From positions 248,001 to 312,000 of the forward strand of contig NZ_JBEFLP010000002.1 in the NCBI RefSeq assembly GCF_040149665.1: DNA of 64,000 nucleotides. The letters are read 5' to 3'. The notes below the pieces were generated by a model. The model did no database searches, was not told where the DNA came from, and worked only from the letters and a program-made list of their open reading frames with translations. Shown piece by piece: positions 1-6,689 of the stretch. The DNA is from Sulfitobacter sp. HNIBRBA3233. Its GTDB lineage: Bacteria; Pseudomonadota; Alphaproteobacteria; Rhodobacterales; Rhodobacteraceae. Positions within the stretch are counted from its first letter, which is position 1; every line of letters starts with the position of its first letter. The position numbers and the translations under genes were made by a program.

Positions 1-353
1 ATCACGCTGTCGGGCGACAGGCCCAGCCGCGCCATCCCCTCGGCGTCTGCCTTCATATGGGTCTTGCCGATCAGCCAGCAGTCCATGCCGAGCTTGCGCA
101 GATGATCGCCCATCGTCTGCTCGCCCACCCGCAGCGGAAACCCGTTCCATTGCGCGCCGTGGCTTGAGGCATAGCGGCCCGTGTAGGTGCACATCCTGCT
201 GGCCCCGCAGATGGGCGACTGGACGTAGGCATTGGTAAAGCGCACGCCCATCGCGGCAACGCGGTCGAAATTCGGGGTGTCGAGATGCGGATGCCCCGCG
301 CAGCCGAGATAGTCGAAACGCAGCTGGTCATACATGATGAAAAGGATGTTCAA
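1..353 (-). CDS. Sulfatase family hydrolase (N-terminal part, 3' end outside window)
   Basis: The first 117 or so residues of an alkaline-phosphatase-superfamily sulfatase are visible. The N-terminus reads NILFIMYDQLRFDYLGCAG, the usual metal-binding start (MYDQ...D). Residues around 49-53 read CGASR, matching the sulfatase C-x-(P/A)-x-R motif in which the cysteine is converted to formylglycine, followed by TGRYASSHG. Family members hydrolyse sulfate esters, or phosphonate and phosphate esters in relatives; the substrate cannot be told from this part. I chose the TTG at 353 because GGAG lies seven bases upstream and the family's NILFIMYDQ start would be lost with the internal ATG at 335. No signal peptide is seen, so a cytoplasmic enzyme is likely. 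Confidence 0.85.
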   Translation of the reverse strand, partial: MNILFIMYDQLRFDYLGCAGHPHLDTPNFDRVAAMGVRFTNAYVQSPICGASRMCTYTGRYASSHGAQWNGFPLRVGEQTMGDHLRKLGMDCWLIGKTHMKADAEGMARLGLSPDSV

Positions 354-565
354 GACACAGCTCCGGTCTGATGTATGCAGGGATCGCCGCGGCCCTTGCG
401 CGGGCCGGCAACGCGCCTTTGCCTGTATTTTGGTCGCGCGACCGTGACACGAAAAGCGCAGCCATCACAAGTTCGCCGTTCGGCGGTGCCGCGCACCTTG
501 GCGCGCCCGCGCGGTTCACGCTACCAAGTAGGCCGCTGGGGGGCGAAAACAGACGGAATACACTC

Positions 566-1498
566 ATGCTTCGCAGCCTTCTCGCCGCGCTTGTCGGTTC
601 GTGCTTTCTTGCAGTCGGATTGTCCGATGCTGCCATGGCGCAGGACCGCAACAGGCTGGGCTATGGCCGGTTGATGAGCAATGACTACATCGGCGATGGC
701 AAGGACCGCTGGCGCACGGGGTCCTGGACGTCCTCGCGGGTCTGGGGAAAGACCGACTGGCAGGGATCGGCGCCGTCGCAATTCGGTGATCTGGTCGAAC
801 TGCGCCTTTCGTTTGAAATTCTCGCCCCCGAGAACCTTTCCGCACCGGCGGTCGGTGACCGGCCCTATGCCGGATCGCTGTCGGTGGGCGCGCATACGCA
901 TTTCGACTGGAACGGGCTCGAAACCTCGATGGGCGCCGATCTGGTTTTTACCGGCTCGGGCACGGGGCTGGGCAAGCTCCAGCAACAGCTCCACGAAGCG
1001 TTCGGCGTGGACGCGCCGTCCGAAGCGCTGCTGGATGCGCAGATCGGCGGCGGTCTGCATCCCACTGTGGTGGCCGAACTCGGGCGCACGCTGGATCTGG
1101 GCCCGGCGCTGAGGTTGCGGCCCTTTGTCGAGGGGCGTGCGGGCGCCGAAACCATGGTGCGCGCGGGCATGGATCTGACGATCGGGCGCATCGGGCAGGG
1201 TGAATTCATGGTACGCGAAAGCGTGACCGGCCACCGCTACCGCGTCATCCAGAATTCTGACACCACCGGATTTTCCTTCCTGCTGGGTGCCGATGTCGCG
1301 CATGTCGCGGACAGCATCTACCTGCCCGAAGACCGCGGGTACGAGCTGACGCCAAGCCGCGACAGGCTGCGCGCGGGCGTCCATTGGCAGGGCAGGACCG
1401 CGTCGGCCTTCTATGGTCTTACCTATCTGAGCGAGGAATTCGAAGCCCAGACCGAAGGCCAGTTGACAGGATCCGTCCGGATCAACCTGAGCTTCTAG
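566..1498 (+). CDS. LpxR-family (DUF2219) outer-membrane protein, putative lipid A deacylase
   Basis: 310 residues with a clear signal peptide (MLRSLLAALVGSCFLAVGLS then DAAMA and a cut before QDRNR). The mature N-terminus contains SNDYIGDGKDRWRTGSW, like the N-D-x-x-G-x-x-x-D-R-x-x-T-x-G block of LpxR proteins, and the chain ends in a short beta-strand finishing with phenylalanine (RINLSF), as expected for an outer-membrane barrel. Known LpxR enzymes remove the 3'-acyloxyacyl chain of lipid A; alphaproteobacterial relatives are uncharacterised, so the substrate is inferred. The open frame runs up to 371, but the ATG at 566 is the start that gives a signal peptide. No operon partner: the next gene starts about 130 bases downstream. 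Confidence 0.8.
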   Translation: MLRSLLAALVGSCFLAVGLSDAAMAQDRNRLGYGRLMSNDYIGDGKDRWRTGSWTSSRVWGKTDWQGSAPSQFGDLVELRLSFEILAPENLSAPAVGDRPYAGSLSVGAHTHFDWNGLETSMGADLVFTGSGTGLGKLQQQLHEAFGVDAPSEALLDAQIGGGLHPTVVAELGRTLDLGPALRLRPFVEGRAGAETMVRAGMDLTIGRIGQGEFMVRESVTGHRYRVIQNSDTTGFSFLLGADVAHVADSIYLPEDRGYELTPSRDRLRAGVHWQGRTASAFYGLTYLSEEFEAQTEGQLTGSVRINLSF

Positions 1499-1537
1499 GT
1501 GCATCCGCCTCGTTCTTGTCGTCGTCCGTGCAACAGT

Positions 1538-1557
1538 TTTATGTCCTGAGACATAAA
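1538..1557. promoter_or_regulatory. Perfect 8-bp inverted repeat upstream of the Hint gene (possible operator)
   Basis: TTTATGTCCTGAGACATAAA is a perfect palindrome with 8-base arms and a 4-base centre, about 75 bases before the Hint-domain start codon and 40 bases after the LpxR-type stop. No T-run follows, so it does not look like a terminator. The spacing and symmetry suit a dimeric repressor such as a TetR-type protein, but no regulator gene is next to it. Confidence 0.4.
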
Positions 1558-1629
1558 CGCTCTTCCGCAGGCGAATCATCTTTGCTAGCCTTGTGGGAAT
1601 AAAAAAAGAACGAGGCAGGCGTAACAGAT

Positions 1630-2703
1630 ATGGGAACGGGCTTTCGTGGCACGTTCGTCATCTCTTGGTCGCAAACAGAAATTGATGGTCTTGACGCTGC
1701 ACCCGTGCAGTCGTTGAGCGTAGGGGGCGCATGGGCGTGGCGCGGCGATGCCGTGCGCGTGGACGGACCATCGGATGTGTTGCGGCTGGACAGGGCGGAC
1801 GGCGCAGAAGAATTGCGCAAACGGGCGGCACGCATGGTTCACCGTTTGGTGGGTGCGGCGTTGGAACGGGAAACCGATCCGCGCGCGACGCTTCGGGCTG
1901 CCGACACTTCCGTGCCCTTGATGGACAACAGCTTCGTCGTCACAGATGGCTCCAAAAGCTACAGTGTGACCCTGATCGAGGTCGGTCGCGGCGCGCAGCC
2001 GCTGCTGATGTTTCTCGATGAGATGCCGCCGCGCAATTGCGACCTGTGGATCGTTCACCACACTCTGGGAACGGTGCCGCCCTCACCGGATATGTCGCAG
2101 CGGGGCGGGGTAATCTGCTTTACGCCGGGCACCATGATCCGGACCGAATACGGCCTTGAGAGGATCGAGGATCTGCGCGAGGGCGACATGGTGCAGACCA
2201 AGGACAACGGCCTGCAACCGCTGCGCTGGATCGGCCAGCGCCGCATGACCGGCGCGCGTCTGTTTGCGATGCCGCGTTTGCGCCCCGTGCGCATCGCGGG
2301 CGATGCGCTGGGCCTCGACCGGCCGGATCAGGATCTGCTGGTATCGCCCGAACACCGCGTCTTGGTCAAAGGGCCCGCAGCGCAGGAGCTGTTCAATACC
2401 TCGGAAGTGCTGGTGGCGGCGAAGGACCTGATAAACGGTCGAACGATCACCGTGGATACCACCCTGCGCGAGGTCACCTATATCCATATCCTTCTCGACC
2501 AGCATCAGGTTCTCTGGGCAAACGGGGTCGAAACAGAAAGCTTCCACCCCGCTTCCGCCGCGCTGACCACGCTGGACAAGGAAGACCGCAACCGGCTTCT
2601 GGCGGCCTATCCCGAGCTCGAATACGACCCGCATACCTACGGCAGTTTTGCGCGCCGCACGCTGTCGCCCTCCGAGGCGGCGATCCTGAACCACGCGGCC
2701 TGA
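1630..2703 (+). CDS. Hint-domain protein
   Basis: 357 residues. The C-terminal half is a Hedgehog/intein (Hint) domain starting at Cys163 (CFTPGTMIRTEYGLERIEDL), the position of the autocatalytic cysteine, followed by REGDMV and a second block LVSPEHRVLVKG that supplies the conserved histidine. The N-terminal 160 residues are family-specific and I do not recognise a catalytic fold there. Such Hint proteins are very common in Rhodobacteraceae, often in several copies, with unknown function; self-cleavage is possible but not shown. No signal peptide. It converges with the TlpA gene, leaving a 12-base gap. Confidence 0.85.
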   Translation: MGTGFRGTFVISWSQTEIDGLDAAPVQSLSVGGAWAWRGDAVRVDGPSDVLRLDRADGAEELRKRAARMVHRLVGAALERETDPRATLRAADTSVPLMDNSFVVTDGSKSYSVTLIEVGRGAQPLLMFLDEMPPRNCDLWIVHHTLGTVPPSPDMSQRGGVICFTPGTMIRTEYGLERIEDLREGDMVQTKDNGLQPLRWIGQRRMTGARLFAMPRLRPVRIAGDALGLDRPDQDLLVSPEHRVLVKGPAAQELFNTSEVLVAAKDLINGRTITVDTTLREVTYIHILLDQHQVLWANGVETESFHPASAALTTLDKEDRNRLLAAYPELEYDPHTYGSFARRTLSPSEAAILNHAA

Positions 2704-2715
2704 GCGGGGGCGCTC

Positions 2716-3288
2716 TCAGCCTTCGGCGCGGCCCTCGACCAGCGCTTTTACGATGGATTTGGCGCTGTCGGATGACCAGTCCGCATCCCCGCGCAGGCGC
2801 GCGATCTCGCGGCCTTGCGGGTCAAGCAGGACGGTGATCGGCAGGCCGAAGATACCCATCTGGCTGGCAAGCTGCTGCTGCGGGTCCTGATGGCGGGGCA
2901 GATTGTCGACACCGATGTCGTCAAAAAACTTCTGGATGCCCTGTGGCGAATTGCGTCCCGTGGCGATGGTGAGCACCTCGAAATCCTCGCCGCCGAACTC
3001 CCGCTGCAGTTCGGAGAGCTGCGGCATCTCCTTGCGGCAGGGCGCGCACCAGGTTGCCCAGAAATTCACCAGGACGTATTTGCCGGAATAATCGGCCAGC
3101 GTCGCGGTCCCCGCACCGTCGGCCAGCTCGAAGGCCGCGCCCGATGTCGCCTGCGGGGTCTCGTGCACCGCCAGTTTTTTCATGTCACCGTCGCGCAGGG
3201 GCAGGATTGTGTCCGCATCATTTGCCCATGCGGGGCTGGTCCCCAAGGCAATGGCCGTATAGACGATGGCGAGCGATATTTTCTTCAT
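2716..3288 (-). CDS. TlpA-like thiol:disulfide oxidoreductase, exported
   Basis: 190 residues: signal peptide (MKKISLAIVYTAIALGTSPA with a cut after AWA), then a thioredoxin-fold domain with the active site WCAPC (Cys81 and Cys84) in FWATWCAPCRKEMPQL, and the cis-proline region FGLPITVLLD. TlpA/ResA proteins act in the periplasm as reductants, for example in cytochrome c or cytochrome oxidase assembly. The ATG at 3288 has GGAGGG four bases upstream; the longer open frame up to 3372 would run into argH and lose the signal peptide. It is divergent from argH with only 23 bases between start codons, an arrangement usual in this family, so the two promoters must overlap. Confidence 0.88.
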   Translation of the reverse strand: MKKISLAIVYTAIALGTSPAWANDADTILPLRDGDMKKLAVHETPQATSGAAFELADGAGTATLADYSGKYVLVNFWATWCAPCRKEMPQLSELQREFGGEDFEVLTIATGRNSPQGIQKFFDDIGVDNLPRHQDPQQQLASQMGIFGLPITVLLDPQGREIARLRGDADWSSDSAKSIVKALVEGRAEG

Positions 3289-3311
3289 GAGACCCTCCGC
3301 GGGATAGGCAG

Positions 3312-4703
3312 ATGACTGACAAGACTTCCAACAAGATGTGGGGCGGCCGTTTCGCCGCCGGACCCGATGCAATCATGGAGGCAATTAACGCCTCGATCGG
3401 GTTTGACAAGCGTATGGCAGCCCAGGACATTGCAGGCTCTCGCGCCCACGCGGCGATGCTGGCCGCGCAGGGTATCATCGAAGCTAGCGATGCCGAGGCG
3501 ATACGTGAAGGGCTGCTCACGGTCTTGTCAGAAATCGAGGACGGAAACTTCGAATTCTCCGCCGCGCTGGAGGACATCCACATGAACGTGGAAGCGCGCC
3601 TGAAAGAAGTGATCGGAGAGCCTGCCGGGCGTCTTCACACGGGCCGGTCGCGCAACGATCAGGTGGCGACGGACTTCAAACTGTGGGTGCGGGACCAGCT
3701 CGACGCGTTCGAGGGTGCGCTCCTCGCTCTGCTGCGCGCGCTCCTCGCACAGGCCGAGAGCGGTGCGGACTGGGTGATGCCGGGGTTCACCCACCTGCAA
3801 ACCGCGCAACCCGTCACATGGGGCCATCACATGATGGCCTATGTCGAGATGTTCGGCCGTGATCTGGGCCGCGTGCGCGACGCGCGGGCGCGGATGAACG
3901 AAAGCCCCCTCGGGGCGGCGGCGCTGGCGGGGACATCCTTTCCCATCGACCGCGATGCCACGGCAGAGGCTCTGGGCTTCGACCGGCCTGCGGCCAACAG
4001 CCTTGACGCGGTGAGTGACCGCGATTTCGCGCTGGAGTTTCTGGGTGCCGCCAGCATCTGCGCGATGCACCTGAGCCGTTTTGCCGAAGAACTGGTGATC
4101 TGGTCCTCGGCGCAGTTCCGTTTCGTCAGCCTGTCGGACAGGTTCTCGACAGGGTCGAGCATCATGCCGCAAAAGAAGAACCCCGATGCAGCCGAGCTGA
4201 TCCGCGCCAAGGTGGGTCGGATATTCGGCGCCAACGTCGCGCTGATGATGGTGATGAAGGGGCTGCCGCTGGCCTATTCCAAGGACATGCAGGAAGACAA
4301 GGAACAGGTCTTTGACGCGGCGGACAACCTGATGCTGGCGCTGGCCGCCATGGAAGGTATGGTCAAGGACATGACCGGCAACCGCGAAAACCTTGCAGCC
4401 GCGGCGGGCAGCGGGTTTTCGACCGCGACAGATCTGGCCGACTGGCTGGTCCGCGTGCTGGGTTTGCCGTTCCGCGACGCGCATCACATCACCGGCGCGC
4501 TTGTCGCCACCGCCGAGGCGCAGGGCTGCGACCTGCCGGACCTGACGCTGGAGCAGATGCAAGCCGCCCACGGCGACATCACCGAAGATGTATTTTCCGT
4601 GCTCGGGGTGGAAAATTCGGTAAACTCGCGCATGTCCTACGGGGGAACCGCCCCCGCACAGGTGCGCGCGCAGATCGCGCGCTGGAAGGAGACGCTGGGA
4701 TGA
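3312..4703 (+). CDS. argH: Argininosuccinate lyase
   Basis: 463 residues, the normal length. It splits argininosuccinate into arginine and fumarate, the last step of arginine synthesis, in the cytoplasm. The superfamily signature [12 protein letters not shown] lies at about residues 280-291, and the N-terminal KMWGGRF and the [10 protein letters not shown] block (substrate binding) are intact. It is the first gene of a tightly coupled chain: its TGA overlaps the ATG of a small lipoprotein (ATGA), which in turn overlaps the next two genes. The released fumarate joins the TCA cycle encoded further on. Confidence 0.98.
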   Translation: MTDKTSNKMWGGRFAAGPDAIMEAINASIGFDKRMAAQDIAGSRAHAAMLAAQGIIEASDAEAIREGLLTVLSEIEDGNFEFSAALEDIHMNVEARLKEVIGEPAGRLHTGRSRNDQVATDFKLWVRDQLDAFEGALLALLRALLAQAESGADWVMPGFTHLQTAQPVTWGHHMMAYVEMFGRDLGRVRDARARMNESPLGAAALAGTSFPIDRDATAEALGFDRPAANSLDAVSDRDFALEFLGAASICAMHLSRFAEELVIWSSAQFRFVSLSDRFSTGSSIMPQKKNPDAAELIRAKVGRIFGANVALMMVMKGLPLAYSKDMQEDKEQVFDAADNLMLALAAMEGMVKDMTGNRENLAAAAGSGFSTATDLADWLVRVLGLPFRDAHHITGALVATAEAQGCDLPDLTLEQMQAAHGDITEDVFSVLGVENSVNSRMSYGGTAPAQVRAQIARWKETLG

Positions 4704-4873
4704 AACGCCTTGCCATGGTGCTGACGCTTGCAGCCGTCGCCGCCTGCGGTGTGGACGGCGAACCCGTGCAGCCGGCGGGCGGGGCCACGGTCACCCTGTC
4801 GAATGCCGGCGCTTCGGTCGGTGGCACCGTGGGTCTGCGCCGGGGCCCGCTGACGCTGGGGCTGGGATTTTGA
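4700..4873 (+). CDS. Small lipoprotein, first of a tandem pair
   Basis: 57 residues. The N-terminus [16 protein letters not shown] is a lipoprotein signal with lipobox V-A-A-C and lipid-carrying Cys16; the mature part is about 41 residues, glycine- and threonine-rich ([25 protein letters not shown]). Its ATG overlaps the argH stop, so translation is coupled. Small lipoproteins directly after argH are common in Rhodobacteraceae; their role is unknown. I infer an inner- or outer-membrane anchored peptide, nothing more. Confidence 0.75.
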   Translation: MKRLAMVLTLAAVAACGVDGEPVQPAGGATVTLSNAGASVGGTVGLRRGPLTLGLGF

Positions 4874-5037
4874 GACTGTTGTGTGCATTTGCGCTGGGCG
4901 CATTGGTCGCGGGCTGCGGCGCACTGGATGCCGATGAAGACACCGGCTATACCTCGCCGCGACAGCAACCGTCGGTGACGACGCCGGGGATCAGCCTGTC
5001 GGGCTATGCCAATGTCGGCGTGATACGGAGATACTGA
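4870..5037 (+). CDS. Small lipoprotein, second of a tandem pair (TTG start)
   Basis: 55 residues, starting at a TTG that overlaps the previous stop. The sequence begins (M)[19 protein letters not shown], with a classic lipobox L-V-A-G-C at Cys16; the mature tail is polar and ends SGYANVGVIRRY. No ATG is available in frame, yet the signal and lipobox are textbook, which supports the TTG. Its TGA shares one base with the ATG of the DUF2834 gene. Function unknown. The SLSGYANVGV ending resembles the [11 protein letters not shown] stretch of the preceding lipoprotein, so the two may be diverged duplicates. Confidence 0.7.
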   Translation: MRLLCAFALGALVAGCGALDADEDTGYTSPRQQPSVTTPGISLSGYANVGVIRRY

Positions 5038-5354
5038 TGTCAGTTCTACGCATGATCTATCTTGCGCTGGCCGTCTGGGGCGCGATCCATCCGATGTATT
5101 ATTTCGTCACATGGTTCCGCGAGAACGGTTGGGACATCATGGCGATGGTCGACGCGTGGCACGTCAATGCGGCGACGAGCGGTCTGGTCTGGGATCTGAC
5201 CATCGCGGCTGTGGCGTTGACGGTCTGGATCATCGCCGAAGTCGCGGTCCGCCGGAACTGGGGCGCGTTGATCGCCATCCCCGCCACCTTCTGCATCGGG
5301 GTAAGCTGTGGCTTGCCTCTTTACCTGTTTCTGCGCGCAGCGCCTGTGAAATAG
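5037..5354 (+). CDS. DUF2834 membrane protein
   Basis: 105 residues with three hydrophobic segments (about 5-25, 50-70 and 80-98). The pattern LAVWGAIHPMYYFVTWF and WDLTIAAVALTVWIIAEVAV fits the DUF2834 family of small inner-membrane proteins of unknown function. Its ATG overlaps the stop of the upstream lipoprotein by one base, making it the fourth gene of the argH chain. The dispersed repeat at 5354-5386 begins on its last base. Confidence 0.8.
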   Translation: MSVLRMIYLALAVWGAIHPMYYFVTWFRENGWDIMAMVDAWHVNAATSGLVWDLTIAAVALTVWIIAEVAVRRNWGALIAIPATFCIGVSCGLPLYLFLRAAPVK

Positions 5355-5386
5355 GCCGGATAAGAGTTTAAGGGCAAAATAGAGAA
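5354..5386 (+). repeat. Dispersed intergenic repeat, copy A (lysA leader)
   Basis: The whole gap between the DUF2834 stop and the lysA ATG is one copy of a short repeat: GGCCGGATAAGAGTTTAAGG followed by GCAAAATAGAGAA. Other copies are at 38968-38999, 49587-49618 and 62623-62656, all on the minus strand. The shared core is GAGTTTANNGGCAAAAT, preceded by GCCGGAT and followed by RGAGAA. It is not self-complementary enough to form a terminator. Confidence 0.75.
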
Positions 5387-6652
5387 ATGGACCATTTCCT
5401 GTACCGCGACGGGGCGCTTTTTGCCGAAGACGTTGCAATCTCCGAGATTGCGGCCACGGTCGGCACGCCTTTCTACGTTTATTCCACGGCAACGCTGCTG
5501 CGGCATTTCCGTGCTTTCGACGAAGCGCTGGCGGGCATGGACCATCTGGTCTGCTACGCGATGAAGGCCAATTCCAATCAGGCGGTGCTGAAAACTTTGG
5601 CACAGGCCGGTGCGGGAATGGATGTTGTCAGCCAAGGCGAGTACCTGCGCGCAAAGGCCGCAGGCGTGCCGGGGGAGCGGATCGTTTTCTCCGGTGTGGG
5701 CAAAACCGCCGAGGAAATCCGCGTGGCGCTGACCGGCGGGATCCGCCAGTTCAACGTCGAAAGCGAGCCGGAGATGGAGCAGCTGAGCGCCATCGCAACC
5801 GAGTTGGGTGTCGAGGCGCCGATCACCGTGCGGGTCAATCCCGATGTCGATGCCAAGACCCACGCCAAGATTGCAACGGGCAAATCCGAGAACAAGTTCG
5901 GGATACCGATCGCGCGTGCGCGCGAAGTCTACGCGATGGCCGCGGCGTTGCCGGGTCTGAAGGTCATCGGTATCGACGTGCATATCGGCTCGCAGCTAAC
6001 TGACCTTGCACCCTTCGAGGCGGCCTATGGCAAAGTGGCCGAGCTGACCGAGGCGCTGCGGGCGGACGGCCACGAGATAATACGGCTCGATCTGGGGGGA
6101 GGCCTTGGAATCCCTTACGAAACCGGCAATCAGGCGCCGCCGCTGCCCTCTGACTACGGCGCTATGGTGGCGCGCACATTGGGCCATCTGGGCTGCGAGA
6201 TAGAGATCGAACCGGGACGGCTGATCGCCGGGAACGCGGGCCTGATGGTGTCGCGGGTCATCTACGTCAAATCCGGCGAGGGGCGCGATTTCCTGATCCT
6301 TGACGGGGCGATGAATGATCTGATCCGCCCCGCGATGTACGAAGCGCATCACGACATCATCGCGGTAGAGGAGCCTGCGCCGGGCGTCGAGCGCCAGCCC
6401 TATGACATCGTCGGGCCCGTCTGCGAATCCGGCGACACATTCGCCAAACAGCGCATGATGCCGCCGCTGGTTGCGGGCGATCTGGTCGCGTTTCGCAGCT
6501 CCGGCGCTTACGGGGCGGTCATGTCGTCCGAATACAACTCGCGCCTGCTGATCCCCGAGGTGCTGGTCAAGGACGATCAATTCGCGGTTATCCGCCCACG
6601 GCCGACCTTTGACGAAATGATAAATCGCGATACCATCCCCGAATGGTTGTAG
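5387..6652 (+). CDS. lysA: Diaminopimelate decarboxylase
   Basis: 421 residues, PLP-dependent fold type III. It decarboxylates meso-diaminopimelate to lysine. The PLP lysine is Lys60 in CYAMKANSN; the glycine loop LDLGGGLGIPY and the C-terminal GPVCESGDTFAKQR block, carrying the active-site cysteine and acidic residues, are present. The start is fixed by the family N-terminus MDHFLYRDGALFAEDV. There is no ordinary Shine-Dalgarno sequence: the 33 bases before the ATG are the dispersed repeat. TIGR02302 follows about 40 bases downstream, a pairing usual in Rhodobacteraceae. Confidence 0.97.
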   Translation: MDHFLYRDGALFAEDVAISEIAATVGTPFYVYSTATLLRHFRAFDEALAGMDHLVCYAMKANSNQAVLKTLAQAGAGMDVVSQGEYLRAKAAGVPGERIVFSGVGKTAEEIRVALTGGIRQFNVESEPEMEQLSAIATELGVEAPITVRVNPDVDAKTHAKIATGKSENKFGIPIARAREVYAMAAALPGLKVIGIDVHIGSQLTDLAPFEAAYGKVAELTEALRADGHEIIRLDLGGGLGIPYETGNQAPPLPSDYGAMVARTLGHLGCEIEIEPGRLIAGNAGLMVSRVIYVKSGEGRDFLILDGAMNDLIRPAMYEAHHDIIAVEEPAPGVERQPYDIVGPVCESGDTFAKQRMMPPLVAGDLVAFRSSGAYGAVMSSEYNSRLLIPEVLVKDDQFAVIRPRPTFDEMINRDTIPEWL

Positions 6653-6689
6653 GCGCGTGTCGCGCCTTGGCCCGACGAGCGAGGCGCGC

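Noticed and set aside
521..1579. Minus-strand frame of 352 codons opposite the LpxR-type gene
   Set aside because: Arg/Gln/His-rich composition and no ribosome site; the plus strand encodes a good signal peptide and LpxR motifs.
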